DNA of 64,000 nucleotides from DATCJY01 sp036562565 (GTDB lineage Bacteria > Bacteroidota > Bacteroidia > Flavobacteriales_D > Sanyastnellaceae), in contig DATCJY010000066.1 of NCBI GenBank assembly GCA_036562565.1, positions 1 to 64,000 on the forward strand, in the 5' to 3' direction. Numbering within the stretch: position 1 is the stretch's first letter; each line of letters opens with the position of its first letter. Position numbers and translations under genes: made by a program. This document shows positions 41,346-51,193 of the stretch, one piece after another. The notes under the pieces are model-generated. The model ran no database searches. It saw nothing but the letters and a program-made list of their open reading frames with translations, and was not told the origin of the DNA.

Positions 41346-43001
41346 TTACTTCTTGATGGCTTCAATAATCGGTTGGCCTGTGCACCCACTGGTCATTGGT
41401 AATCGGCAAATACTTGTAACAGTGGGAGCGATATCGGTAATTGTATAAGGCTCAAAACTCTCGCCTTTATTCACCCCAAAACCATAAAATATACCCGGAA
41501 CATGTGTGTCATATCGGAAGGGCGAACCGTGTGTGGTTCCACCCATGCCATACTCGATATAGCCTGGTTTTACAATATAAACCACATCACCTGAATACTT
41601 CTGGCTGAAACCACGCTCTACCATTTCACGCACTTGTTGACCTCCCGTATAATTTGACAACTCATGAGCGGTAAATGCCATGAACACTTCCGGGAAATCT
41701 CTCACAATCACAGCCGCCTCTTCTTGAAGATCGTTCAAGTTAAGCTTCTTCTCAACGATGAGTTTTCTATTTAAAAAAATGTTTTGATTGCTTTCATTCA
41801 CCACCCAATCACCGGCACCATAGCGTTTCGTAAACTCTTCTTCAATTTTTTCTTCAATCGCTGCACTCTTGAAGTAACCATAAGCACCGTGGCGTTTGGC
41901 CATATAACTTGGAGTTGGTGTACCACCATGGTCAGCACTGAGGAACAAGAGGTAATTGTCTTTGCCATATTGTTCATCCAAGAAGTTGAGCAAAGATGCA
42001 AGCTCTAAATCCAGACGCAGATAACAGTCTTGGGTCTCCATTGCATGTATCCCAAACTGATGCCCTACATAATCCGTGGATGAAAAACTCAAGCACAACA
42101 TATCGGTGAATTCTCCTTGCCCAACGTTCTCATGTAGAATAAGTACTTTGGCAAATTCGATTGTGAGCTGATTTCCAAATGGTGTTGCTTTGAGCAATTC
42201 GTAGTTGCCATTGGCTGCTGCAAGGTCTTTCAAAACATAAGGAAACACCGGCTTGGTAGTTCCTCGGAATGGAATCTCGTGTGCATTGTTGTCCTCTATG
42301 CTTTCATCATAAGCAGTTACATCTTTCAGCAAGGACCATGTTTGCTCCATGAAATAAGCCGCACGACCCGAAGCATTAAAGTCCTTTACCCACTGAGGCA
42401 ACTCATTCATGTACCACGTACTGCTCACAAAAACGCCTTCGTTGCCACCAACAAACCAATAAGCCGCATCCGCGGTGCGACCTGCCGGAAGTATTGCTCC
42501 ACGGTCTTTCATTGCAATACCAAACACGCGCGAGCGCTGATTGGAAAAAAGCTTTAGTTCATCACCAATGGTGGTAGTGAGCAAATGCGTAGGTGACATC
42601 TGCCCGGCTTTGGAGGAAGTTCCCACACCACGAACGGAAGTATCACCGACACAATAGATAATGCTGTTGGTATATCTGTCATACCAATCGTTTTCAATAA
42701 TGCCATGGTGTGCAGGTGTTGTGCCTGTGAACACCGAGGCGTGTCCGGGCGCAGTATAGGTTGGGAAATAATTGTAATGCAGATTGCGGCAGAAGAAGCC
42801 ATCTTTCACAAGTCGCTTGAATCCGCCCTCGCTATAGTCATCCCAATAACGTTCTATGTAATCATAACGCATTTGATCCACGGTGATACCGATGATCACT
42901 TTTGGACGTCTTGCATTTTCAGAACCGGTGGATGTCGGTTGAGCCACCGCACAACCAAATAATACCAACGAAATAAATAGGGAAAAGAATAACTGTTTCA
43001 T
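41346..43001 (-). CDS. PafA-like alkaline phosphatase (phosphodiesterase superfamily)
   Basis: This 551-residue secreted enzyme has a signal peptide that may be a lipoprotein signal (LVLFGCAVAQ). The nucleophile Thr is in FPTYTAPGHASVFTGTTPAHHG, here read from YNYFPTYTAPGHASVFTG, with metal ligands in ITVDQMRYDY, LSADHGGTPTPSY and TTHGSPFRYDTHVPG. This is the PafA type of alkaline phosphatase found in Bacteroidota, which releases phosphate from many phosphomonoesters in the periplasm. I chose ATG 43001 because it begins the signal peptide; the frame to 43058 adds 19 residues without signal character. It is 29 nt upstream of the M61 gene. Confidence 0.9.
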   Translation of the reverse strand: MKQLFFSLFISLVLFGCAVAQPTSTGSENARRPKVIIGITVDQMRYDYIERYWDDYSEGGFKRLVKDGFFCRNLHYNYFPTYTAPGHASVFTGTTPAHHGIIENDWYDRYTNSIIYCVGDTSVRGVGTSSKAGQMSPTHLLTTTIGDELKLFSNQRSRVFGIAMKDRGAILPAGRTADAAYWFVGGNEGVFVSSTWYMNELPQWVKDFNASGRAAYFMEQTWSLLKDVTAYDESIEDNNAHEIPFRGTTKPVFPYVLKDLAAANGNYELLKATPFGNQLTIEFAKVLILHENVGQGEFTDMLCLSFSSTDYVGHQFGIHAMETQDCYLRLDLELASLLNFLDEQYGKDNYLLFLSADHGGTPTPSYMAKRHGAYGYFKSAAIEEKIEEEFTKRYGAGDWVVNESNQNIFLNRKLIVEKKLNLNDLQEEAAVIVRDFPEVFMAFTAHELSNYTGGQQVREMVERGFSQKYSGDVVYIVKPGYIEYGMGGTTHGSPFRYDTHVPGIFYGFGVNKGESFEPYTITDIAPTVTSICRLPMTSGCTGQPIIEAIKK

Positions 43002-43106
43002 ATTGGATGGCGAAGGTAAATTATCGAGGGTGATGAATGGTCCAACAAATTTGTCCATTGGTCATTTCCATTTGTGACTTTATTTTTTTATTCAAGTTTA
43101 TATGCA

Positions 43107-43136
43107 TAAAAAAAGCCTCACACCCGTGAGGCCTTT
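43107..43136 (-). terminator. Terminator of the DUF4139 gene
   Basis: GCCTCACACCCGTGAGGC (43115-43132) is a 7-bp stem with an A-run on its left flank; on the minus strand this is a T-run directly after the stem. It lies 55 nt downstream of the DUF4139 stop codon. Confidence 0.85.
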
Positions 43137-43189
43137 TAGCATTGAATTGAAGAATGAAAACAAGCACTACTCCTTTGGAAGGAATAAGT

Positions 43190-44854
43190 TTAGTTCATCG
43201 CAAGTACTTTGTCCTTGTTGTACTTAATATCGTATGAAAACTTCATCTTGTGCGTTTCCTTTGAGGTAAGTGTGAATTGCCAGCGCAGTGTTCCGGTATC
43301 CGCATTGTACTCGGCTTTACCGGTTGAACCGGGCTCCACTTTAATATCATCCTGTCGGGATAACGGCATTTGGTCTTCCACAACCATCTTGATAGGTGCC
43401 GATTTGAGGTTGCGCACTGCAATCTCATACTCAACACTCTTGATTTTCTCGCTGCCAAGCGCTCGTTCTCTGTCTTCGTCTTTGATTTTTTTACGCGTGA
43501 TTATCACATTGTTGTCACGACCGAGAGGCAATGCCAGCTTCTCTTCCATCATACCGGGATGGATGCGTGTCTGACCGACATAGGTTCCGTCATAATAGAT
43601 GTTAGCCACGGCAGGCAACAGATTCATTTCTTCCCATCCTGTGAGGTAAGCCATCAGATAGACGTCTTTGTCAAGCTTTGGCACTGCGTAGTATTCATAG
43701 GTGCTGGGTATTTCCTCACTCTTTATCGCCATGAGATACGGTTGTCCATTGCTCGGTATGGTGTATGGTATTTTCAAATCAAACTCTACCATGGTGAGAT
43801 GCTCGGACATCGTGGTGTAAGCATGCATGTGTTGCGCATCCAACTCTGCCTTATCATTCATCACCGGTTTATCCCCCACTACAGCTCCTTTGCTTAATTC
43901 ATTGTACTTTGGGAATTGCGGTGTCTGTTGCAATGGCTGTACATAAGCCAAATACCAGGGTGCCAGTGTGGGCTTCACATTGCTGCGATGAGGATTGATG
44001 GTAGAAAGCTTGAGCTTCACGTCCTTCCAATCCACTCCGGTGGACTGAAATACATTGGCCTTGTAAGTAAGCGTCACCGGAGAGCTAATGTCATTTGCGC
44101 GCAAGTCATATGCTGGCGACCAACCTGCCTGTTGAACCATGTAACTCAACTCAAGTGTTCCTGTTACAGTAATATCGGATGAAATGGTGACAACCACTTG
44201 TTGTATCGGCTCATAACGCTTTTTATCTCCTCCGGTGTGATGGGCGTAGTTTTCAAGCTCCACTTTGCGCTCTTGCATACGTGCAAGCTCTTGTTGGTGG
44301 TTTTGTTTGGTGCGCTCAGTTTTTAGCTGAAGCTTATTTATCTCCGCAAGCTTGATGCGCATATACTCCATGGCTTTGACGAGCGCCTGCAATGAGTCCT
44401 TAGCGCTTTGTCCCTTTACACTCCCACTGTTGAGCAACATGTTTTTCTCAAGCGAAAGAGCGTTCAATTCGTTTTCGGTTTCGCGCAATTTCCAATTGAG
44501 GTCTTCAATGGAATCATTGAGCATGCGCAATGCTCTCTTGATTTCAACCGGCAACTCCGGCAAAGTATTGATTCCCGGCTCCGGATATTGCGTGCGCGGT
44601 GACACGTCAAGTATGATGTATTCTCCTTTGCCTTTTACTTGAATACTTTGTTGGTCATAACCTTGCGGCAAGCCTTCAAATACCAATTTGGTCACCCCCT
44701 TATCGGCAGAGAATTTTCCTTTCTCTTTGATTTGTGCACCCTGCAGGAACACTGTGACCTGTTCTATTTTGCTGTCAACCTTTTTCTCTTTCTGAGAAAA
44801 AGCCGGTGATGCCAATGCAATGAGCACCGCCAGCAAGAATGTTTTACCCATCAT
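43190..44854 (-). CDS. DUF4139 (MuiA-like) secreted protein
   Basis: This 554-residue protein has a signal peptide (FLLAVLIALASPAFSQ), an N-terminal beta-rich DUF4140-like domain (IEQVTVFLQGAQIKEKGKF), a coiled coil of about residues 95-200 (rich in Lys, Glu and Gln), and the C-terminal DUF4139 beta domain. The two-domain pattern is that of the 'mucoidy inhibitor MuiA' family, whose biochemical role is not established. The QQVVVTISSDITVTGTLEL and SYMVQQAGWSPAYDL segments are typical. It is alone, with a terminator downstream and an upstream gap of 150 bp to the divergent lpxK gene. Confidence 0.88.
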   Translation of the reverse strand: MMGKTFLLAVLIALASPAFSQKEKKVDSKIEQVTVFLQGAQIKEKGKFSADKGVTKLVFEGLPQGYDQQSIQVKGKGEYIILDVSPRTQYPEPGINTLPELPVEIKRALRMLNDSIEDLNWKLRETENELNALSLEKNMLLNSGSVKGQSAKDSLQALVKAMEYMRIKLAEINKLQLKTERTKQNHQQELARMQERKVELENYAHHTGGDKKRYEPIQQVVVTISSDITVTGTLELSYMVQQAGWSPAYDLRANDISSPVTLTYKANVFQSTGVDWKDVKLKLSTINPHRSNVKPTLAPWYLAYVQPLQQTPQFPKYNELSKGAVVGDKPVMNDKAELDAQHMHAYTTMSEHLTMVEFDLKIPYTIPSNGQPYLMAIKSEEIPSTYEYYAVPKLDKDVYLMAYLTGWEEMNLLPAVANIYYDGTYVGQTRIHPGMMEEKLALPLGRDNNVIITRKKIKDEDRERALGSEKIKSVEYEIAVRNLKSAPIKMVVEDQMPLSRQDDIKVEPGSTGKAEYNADTGTLRWQFTLTSKETHKMKFSYDIKYNKDKVLAMN

Positions 44855-45004
44855 GTGTATCGTGTTTTAATGATTACACGATGCAGTACAACTCAATGCC
44901 CATACCGTTCAATGCTCCAATATTTTGAATCCCTGTTTTTTTTTTTTTGAATTCGCTGTGAAAGCCTTTCTCTTTTCTCGGTCGCTCTTACATTCGCACA
45001 GACT

Positions 45005-46036
45005 ATGAAAAAGCTGCGCCTCTTGCTTTATCCGTTTTCCCTGCTCTACGGAGCGGTGGTTTATTTGCGCAACCGCCTCTACGATATCGGTGTGCTTAGG
45101 AGCGAGCGCGGAGCTTTGCCCACCTTGGTCATAGGCAATTTGGCCACTGGTGGCACCGGCAAGACTCCCCACGCTGAATACTTTATCCGAGAGCTCATGG
45201 AAATGGACATTCGCGTGGCTATATTGTCAAGGGGCTATGGGCGCAAGACCAAAGGATTTATCATGGCAGATGACAAATCCACCGCGCATACCATTGGAGA
45301 TGAGCCATATCAGATTCACCGCAAGTTTCCTCAATTGCCGTTGGCTGTATGTGAAGACAGACTCCATGGAATTCGAGAGCTCAAAGCTGCTACGGATGCT
45401 CAACTCGTCTTATTGGACGATGCACTGCAACACCGCAGACTGAAAGGCGATCTCAACATCTTGCTCACCACCTATGAGCAACCGTTCTGGCGCGATTGGA
45501 TGCTGCCTGCGGGCAACCTGCGCGATAACCAACGCGAAAAACAGCGAGCGGACATCATCCTTGTCACAAAATGCCCACAGCTATTGACTCAGAAGGAGAT
45601 GGACGATTGCGTACGCGCTATTTCCCCAAAAGCGAATCAATTTGTGTTTTTTAGCACCTTGGTCTACGGTGACCCCATTCAGTTAAGCGGTAGGCCTACG
45701 GATACTTCGGAAATCAAAGAAGTCATTGGCTTTGCCGGAATCGCTAATTATCAACCATTTGAAGAACATTTAACGAAACGGTACACCCTAAAAAAATTCA
45801 AATCCTTCCCGGACCACTACATTTTTTCACACTCCGATATCGAAAGACTGGCAAGTGAATGTGGTAAATTTGGCGTCCCCGAGGCAGTGATGGTCACTAC
45901 GGAAAAAGATGCCATGCGTCTCAAGGTCATGAACGGGTTACCCGATGTACCCGTTTTTTATGTGCCCATTGCCGTGGAGATTTTGGGCCAAGCAGGTCCA
46001 AAGTTGACTCGACTGCTCAGGGAACGGATTATTTAA
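45005..46036 (+). CDS. lpxK: Tetraacyldisaccharide 4'-kinase
   Basis: This 343-residue inner-membrane enzyme phosphorylates the 4' position of the lipid A disaccharide. The N-terminal hydrophobic segment (LLLYPFSLLYGAVVYLRNRL) is followed by the P-loop VIGNLATGGTGKTPHAEYF, where the GGTGKT core is diagnostic. Other marks are LSRGYGRKTKGF and the acidic LVLLDDALQHRRL. The size fits. A run of 13 T (44936-44948) lies upstream in the short gap. Its presence agrees with an outer membrane rich in lipopolysaccharide; kdsC is at 36544. Confidence 0.95.
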   Translation: MKKLRLLLYPFSLLYGAVVYLRNRLYDIGVLRSERGALPTLVIGNLATGGTGKTPHAEYFIRELMEMDIRVAILSRGYGRKTKGFIMADDKSTAHTIGDEPYQIHRKFPQLPLAVCEDRLHGIRELKAATDAQLVLLDDALQHRRLKGDLNILLTTYEQPFWRDWMLPAGNLRDNQREKQRADIILVTKCPQLLTQKEMDDCVRAISPKANQFVFFSTLVYGDPIQLSGRPTDTSEIKEVIGFAGIANYQPFEEHLTKRYTLKKFKSFPDHYIFSHSDIERLASECGKFGVPEAVMVTTEKDAMRLKVMNGLPDVPVFYVPIAVEILGQAGPKLTRLLRERII

Positions 46037-46090
46037 TTGTGTTTTAATATCATCGCTCATCATAACCAGACGTAGCGAACACTAACAACA

Positions 46091-47236
46091 ATGAAAGGGT
46101 TGAGTTTATTAACGATTGTAGCAGCAAGTATTTCCCTTGCTTGCTGCTCATCCGGAACACAGGGTACCATCTCCGGAAAAATCAAAGGCGCGGAAGGCAA
46201 AACCATCTACCTTGAGAGTTTTGCCAACAACCGAAGTGTCTTTACCGACAGCACCGTCATCGGTGCAGATGGAAGCTTTGCTATCCGTCCTGCCCAACCC
46301 CTCGAAAAAGATTTCTACCGCTTGGTCATTTCCGATGAAGATTTCATCACCCTAATTACCGACAGCACCGAGTGCCCCAAAGTCGTTGCCGAATTGGGGA
46401 AGATTGCTGAAACATTGCGCGTGGATGGCTCTACCGACAGCGAAAGACTGCGCGAACTCGAAGTGCAATTGCGCCCGTACATCATTCGGGAAATGGAAGC
46501 GCGCAAAAAAATAACGGATTCGGAAATCAGCGATGAGGAACGCAGTGAAGCCAGCCTCGCAGCTATTGAAGCGCGCAAGGAACGTACCGAGTTCCTAAAA
46601 AAATGGCTCGATACGCACAGCTCCACTCCATCGGCCTTGCTCACGTTGCAACATCTCGACCCTCGTGCCGACCAGCAATTGATAAACAAAGTGTTCACCG
46701 ATTTGAATTCGTACTTCGGTCACACAACTATTTATAAAGGCATGAAGCAACAGATGCAATTGTTGCAACAACGCCAAATGGCGCAAACCGAAAATCCGGC
46801 TTTGTCCAAAATCAGTGTTGGCCAACCTGCACCTGAAATCGCACAGGAAGACCCTACGGGTAAAATCCGCAAACTTTCCGACCTGCGCGGTAAAACAGTG
46901 CTCATTGATTTCTGGGCATCATGGTGTGGCCCCTGCCGCAGAGAAAACCCTAACGTGGTTCAAGCCTATAAGAAATACAACAAAAAAGGATTTGAAGTAT
47001 TCTCTGTATCCTTGGACAAAACCAAACAATCATGGATTGATGCCATAGAGAAAGACGGACTCATCTGGCCCAATCACGTGAGTGACTTGCAATGGTGGCA
47101 AAGCGCTGCCGCAAAAGATTACGGAGTACAAAGCATCCCATTCACCGTTTTGGTGGATAAGGATGGAATCATATTAGCCCACAACCTCAGAGGACCACAA
47201 CTCGAGGAACGTTTGGCAGAGATATATGGCCAGTAA
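46091..47236 (+). CDS. TlpA-like thioredoxin lipoprotein with N-terminal DUF4369
   Basis: This 381-residue protein begins with a lipoprotein signal (VAASISLACCSSG; lipobox LACC). The DUF4369 beta domain is next (about residues 25-110), then a helical linker and a C-terminal thioredoxin domain with the active-site WCGPC in DFWASWCGPCRRENPNVV. The typical cis-Pro loop is SIPFTVLVDKDG. Such proteins reduce or shuffle disulfides in the periplasm of Bacteroidota. It is downstream of lpxK by 54 nt on the same strand and ends at a terminator (47276). Its partner is not known. Confidence 0.92.
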   Translation: MKGLSLLTIVAASISLACCSSGTQGTISGKIKGAEGKTIYLESFANNRSVFTDSTVIGADGSFAIRPAQPLEKDFYRLVISDEDFITLITDSTECPKVVAELGKIAETLRVDGSTDSERLRELEVQLRPYIIREMEARKKITDSEISDEERSEASLAAIEARKERTEFLKKWLDTHSSTPSALLTLQHLDPRADQQLINKVFTDLNSYFGHTTIYKGMKQQMQLLQQRQMAQTENPALSKISVGQPAPEIAQEDPTGKIRKLSDLRGKTVLIDFWASWCGPCRRENPNVVQAYKKYNKKGFEVFSVSLDKTKQSWIDAIEKDGLIWPNHVSDLQWWQSAAAKDYGVQSIPFTVLVDKDGIILAHNLRGPQLEERLAEIYGQ

Positions 47237-47274
47237 GACGATTTAGTCGGTCATATTTATAACAGTTGATTTAG

Positions 47275-47311
47275 GGGCAGCACTCGAGCAATCGGGTGCT
47301 GTTCTTTTTTA
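47275..47311 (+). terminator. Terminator after the TlpA-like gene
   Basis: CAGCAC pairs with GTGCTG in a short stem enclosing CTCGAGCAATCGG-type loop sequence, followed by a T-rich run (TTCTTTTTT). It lies 38 nt after the stop codon. Confidence 0.8.
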
Positions 47312-47347
47312 TGGCTTTTCCCTTGCTGCCATTTGTATTTCAGTCAA

Positions 47348-48301
47348 TCAAAACACTGCTTTAGCAATGGCCTTCGTACTCTTGGCTTTACCCATGGTGT
47401 AATAATGCAAGACAGGTGCACCACCTTTCATGAGTTCTTTGGACTGCTCAATGCACCACTCTATTCCTATCTCTCGCACCGCTGCATCGTCCTTGGCTTT
47501 TTCTACCGCTTGTACAAGTTCATCCGGTAAATTGATATGGAAATGATGCGGTATCACGCTGAGCTGTGCCTTGGATGCAATAGGTTTTAATCCGGGAATA
47601 ATAGGAACGGTGATACCATACTCGCGGCACTCATCCACAAATTTGAAATATGCTTGGTTATCAAAGAACATCTGGGTGACAATGTATTCCGCTCCCGCAT
47701 CCACTTTGGCTTTTAGATGTCGCAAGTCAGCTTTGCGATTGGGCGCTTCAAAGTGCTTCTCCGGATAACCCGCTACTCCGATACAAAAATTGGTTTTGGT
47801 TGTTTCTTTCAAATCACTGTCAAGGTAGCGACCATTGTTCATGTTCACGACCTGATGTACGAGTTCCACGGCATAAGTATGTCCATTTGGTTCGGGCTTG
47901 AAACGGCCTTCACTTTTAATAGGGTCGCCACGCAACACTAGGATGTTATCAACTCCAAGAAAATTAAGATCAATCAATGCATCTTCGGTATCCTGCTTCG
48001 TAAAACCTCCACATATAATGTGCGGTATAGTATCTATTTTGTATTTGTGTGAAAGTGCCGCACAAATCCCTACTGTACCCGGTCGCTTGCGCACAACATG
48101 CTTCTCCAGCAAACCATTGCCAGCATTGCGATATACATACTCTTCGCGATGATAGGTAACATCCACAAAAGCCGGTGAGAACTCCATGAGTTCGTCCATC
48201 GTTTCAAAAAGAGTTTCTATGGTTTCTCCTTTCAGCGGTGGCAGTATCTCAATGGAAAATAGCGTTGACTTAGCCTTTGCAATATGTTCGGTTACTTTCA
48301 T
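47348..48301 (-). CDS. metF: 5,10-methylenetetrahydrofolate reductase
   Basis: This 317-residue flavoprotein reduces methylene-THF to methyl-THF, the methyl donor of methionine synthase. The TIM-barrel fold opens with FSIEILPPLKGE (the active Glu region), followed by VDVTYH, GVDNILVLRGDP (the FAD and folate Asp region), CIGVAGYPEKHFEAPN, KVDAGAEYIVTQMFFDNQ and IIPGLKP. It is the last of a metH-N, metH-C, metF minus-strand series and probably falls under the SAM-I riboswitch at 52300. The gap to metH-C is 87 nt with no obvious terminator. Confidence 0.95.
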   Translation of the reverse strand: MKVTEHIAKAKSTLFSIEILPPLKGETIETLFETMDELMEFSPAFVDVTYHREEYVYRNAGNGLLEKHVVRKRPGTVGICAALSHKYKIDTIPHIICGGFTKQDTEDALIDLNFLGVDNILVLRGDPIKSEGRFKPEPNGHTYAVELVHQVVNMNNGRYLDSDLKETTKTNFCIGVAGYPEKHFEAPNRKADLRHLKAKVDAGAEYIVTQMFFDNQAYFKFVDECREYGITVPIIPGLKPIASKAQLSVIPHHFHINLPDELVQAVEKAKDDAAVREIGIEWCIEQSKELMKGGAPVLHYYTMGKAKSTKAIAKAVF

Positions 48302-48388
48302 TTTTTATTCTGTCCTAGGTTATGTGTTCTATGTTATCTGTATAAGGAGATTGGCTCAAAACCAAATTGATTTCTTTGAATCCTTGCA

Positions 48389-51130
48389 TCAATAGGATAG
48401 GTTTGGAGAAAGCCATCTCTCAGCCGTGTCAATATCTATTCCCTTGCGTTTTGCATAGTCCTCAACTTGGTCTTTGGTGATTTTTCCTAAACCGAAATAT
48501 TTGGCTTCCGGATGTGCGAAGTAGTAACCGCTCACAGCAGCAGTTGGATACATCGCCAGTGAATCAGTAAGTTCCAAACCGATGTTTTCCTTCACTTGTA
48601 ACAACTTCCAAATGGTGAGTTTTTCCAAATGGTCAGGACAAGCCGGATAACCGGGAGCCGGACGAATGCCCCTGTACTTTTCATCAATCAAAGCTTCGTT
48701 ATCGAGTTGCTCATCCTTAGCATATCCCCACAACTCGGTGCGTACCTTTCGATGCATGTACTCTGCTAGGGCTTCTGCAAGGCGGTCAGCCAAAGCCTTT
48801 GCAAGAATGGACGAGTAATCATCGTGTTTGACGCCATACTCCTCAACAAGTCTGTCTAACCCGAAACCGGCACATACGGCAAAGCATCCGATATAGTCCT
48901 GCACGATGCTTTCTTTAGGCGCGATAAAATCAGCGAGTGCAAGATTGGGCTGCCCTGCTGTTTTCTTTGTCTGTTGGCGCAATGTTCTAAAAACTGCATC
49001 ATATCCAGGAAGCACGATATCATCTTGCTGACTGTATGCAGGAAAAATGCCTACCACCGCACGTGCGCTCAATCGCTTGTTCCTTACAATATCATGAAGC
49101 ATGTGTTGTGCATCGTTGAACAATTTGGTAGCCTCTGTTCCTACTACCTCATCCTTTAAGATAGCAGGATATCGCCCCGCTAACTCCCAGGTTTGGAAAA
49201 ACGGTGTCCAATCGATATACGGCACCAATTCCTCCAATGCTATGTCATTATATACTTCTATTCCGATGCGCTCAGGCGTATGAATCGTGGTTTCATCAAA
49301 CAGGAGTTGCAGTTTGTTTGCACGTGCTTCTTCGATGCCTAAGAAGGATTTGGAAGATGTATTGTTGGCATAATGCTCGCGAACACGCGCGTACTCCCGC
49401 CTTGTTTCTTCAATAAAATCTTTCTTCAAATCGGTGCTGAGCAAATTGCTCACCACAGTCACTGCTTTGCTTGCATCCAACACATGCACCACCAGTTGAT
49501 CATAGCATGGCTCAATCTTCACGGCTGTATGCACGCGTGAAGTTGTAGCTCCTCCAATCAGTAATGGAATTTTTAATCCTCTTCGTTGCATCTCTTTTGC
49601 AACATGTATCATCTCATCAAGCGAAGGGGTAATCAATCCTGAAAGACCGATGGCATCCACGTTTTCCGCGATAGCTGTTTCGATAATCTTCTCTGCCGGC
49701 ACCATTACACCAAGGTCAATGATGTCATAGTTATTGCATGCCAACACCACGGAAACAATGTTTTTACCAATATCATGCACATCTCCCTTCACAGTAGCAA
49801 GAAGAACTTTTCCTGCTCCCCTGCCTCCCAATGGCGTGTGAGCCGCTGGAATTTGTTTGGCATATTCTTCCTTCTCTTTCTGAAGAAATGGTTCCAAATA
49901 AGCCACTGCTTTTTTCATCACGCGTGCACTTTTCACGACCTGCGGCAAAAACATTTTTCCTGAGCCAAACAAATCACCAACAATGCTCATACCGGCCATA
50001 AGTGGCCCTTCAATCACCTGAAGCGGTCTTCCATATTTCTGCCTTGCTTCTTCGGTGTCTTCATCAATGAAGTCAACGATGCCTTTCACAAGTGCATGCG
50101 ACAAGCGATCCTCAACACTGCCATTACGCCATGATAAGTCTTGCGCGCTACCTTTCCTTGCCGACTCTTTGTTGCGCTCGGCATATTCCATAAGTCGCTC
50201 TGTGGCATCCTCTCTGCGATTGAGCACAACATCCTCCACGAGCTCAAGCAAATCCTTCGGTATCTCATCATAGACTTCAAGCTGTGCAGGATTTACAATG
50301 CCCATGTCCATTCCGGCATTGATTGCGTGATACAAGAAGACGGAATGAATCGCTTCACGCACGCGGTTGTTGCCCCTAAATGAAAACGATACATTGGATA
50401 CACCACCACTCACCAATGATCCGGGAAGATGTTGCTTGATCCATCTGGTGGCTTCAAAGAAGTAAACCGCATTGTTGCGGTGTTCTTCCATACCTGTTCC
50501 AACAGGAAAAATATTCGGATCGAAGATGATGTCACTTGCATTGAACTTGACTTTATCCACCAAGATGCGGTAAGCACGTTCGCATATCTGAACACGTCTT
50601 TCGTATGTATCTGCCTGACCCTCTTCATCAAAGGCCATCACAATCACTGCGGCACCATAGCGCTTAACCTTCTTTGCTTTCTCAATAAAATCCGCTTCAC
50701 CATCTTTGAGTGAAATGGAGTTCACCACACACTTGCCTTGCACACACTTTAGTCCGGCTACTATGACTTCCCACTTAGATGAGTCAATCATGATAGGAAT
50801 GCGCGCAATATCCGGTTCACTAGCAATCAAGTTGAGAAACTTGGTCATGGCCGCAACTCCATCAATGAGACCTTCGTCCATGTTTACATCTAGGATCTGC
50901 GCACCGTCTTCCACTTGTTGACGAGCAACCGCTATGGCTTCATCAAACTTATCTTCTTTGATAAGATTCAAAAAGACTTTTGAACCCGTCACGTTGCAAC
51001 GCTCACCTACGTTGATGAAGTTGCTTTCGTTCGTTGCAATGAGCGGCTCTAGACCGGAAAGTTTTAGCTTGACAACCTGCTGTTGTCTTTCCCTCGCTGT
51101 GGTATTGTCTATTTTATTCTCTGTATTCAA
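48389..51130 (-). CDS. metH: Cobalamin-dependent methionine synthase, folate/cobalamin/AdoMet part
   Basis: This 913-residue polypeptide carries the last three modules of MetH. The pterin-binding domain starts at about residue 30 (NESNFINVGERCNVTGS). A cobalamin cap and binding domain follows, with DVHDIGKNI (His452, the cobalt ligand) and LSGLI. The AdoMet activation domain ends the protein with RPAPGYPACPDHLEK. Only the N-terminal homocysteine-binding module is missing; it is coded by the upstream gene 63 nt away (51194-52204). The two make a complete enzyme from separate chains. Both are preceded by the SAM-I riboswitch. There is no sign of frameshift: the start and the linker look natural. 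Confidence 0.95.
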   Translation of the reverse strand: MNTENKIDNTTARERQQQVVKLKLSGLEPLIATNESNFINVGERCNVTGSKVFLNLIKEDKFDEAIAVARQQVEDGAQILDVNMDEGLIDGVAAMTKFLNLIASEPDIARIPIMIDSSKWEVIVAGLKCVQGKCVVNSISLKDGEADFIEKAKKVKRYGAAVIVMAFDEEGQADTYERRVQICERAYRILVDKVKFNASDIIFDPNIFPVGTGMEEHRNNAVYFFEATRWIKQHLPGSLVSGGVSNVSFSFRGNNRVREAIHSVFLYHAINAGMDMGIVNPAQLEVYDEIPKDLLELVEDVVLNRREDATERLMEYAERNKESARKGSAQDLSWRNGSVEDRLSHALVKGIVDFIDEDTEEARQKYGRPLQVIEGPLMAGMSIVGDLFGSGKMFLPQVVKSARVMKKAVAYLEPFLQKEKEEYAKQIPAAHTPLGGRGAGKVLLATVKGDVHDIGKNIVSVVLACNNYDIIDLGVMVPAEKIIETAIAENVDAIGLSGLITPSLDEMIHVAKEMQRRGLKIPLLIGGATTSRVHTAVKIEPCYDQLVVHVLDASKAVTVVSNLLSTDLKKDFIEETRREYARVREHYANNTSSKSFLGIEEARANKLQLLFDETTIHTPERIGIEVYNDIALEELVPYIDWTPFFQTWELAGRYPAILKDEVVGTEATKLFNDAQHMLHDIVRNKRLSARAVVGIFPAYSQQDDIVLPGYDAVFRTLRQQTKKTAGQPNLALADFIAPKESIVQDYIGCFAVCAGFGLDRLVEEYGVKHDDYSSILAKALADRLAEALAEYMHRKVRTELWGYAKDEQLDNEALIDEKYRGIRPAPGYPACPDHLEKLTIWKLLQVKENIGLELTDSLAMYPTAAVSGYYFAHPEAKYFGLGKITKDQVEDYAKRKGIDIDTAERWLSPNLSY

Positions 51131-51193
51131 TGGATGTGATGTTGTCAGTTAATCCGATATTAGGCGAGATATTACTGATATTATCCTTGGTAA

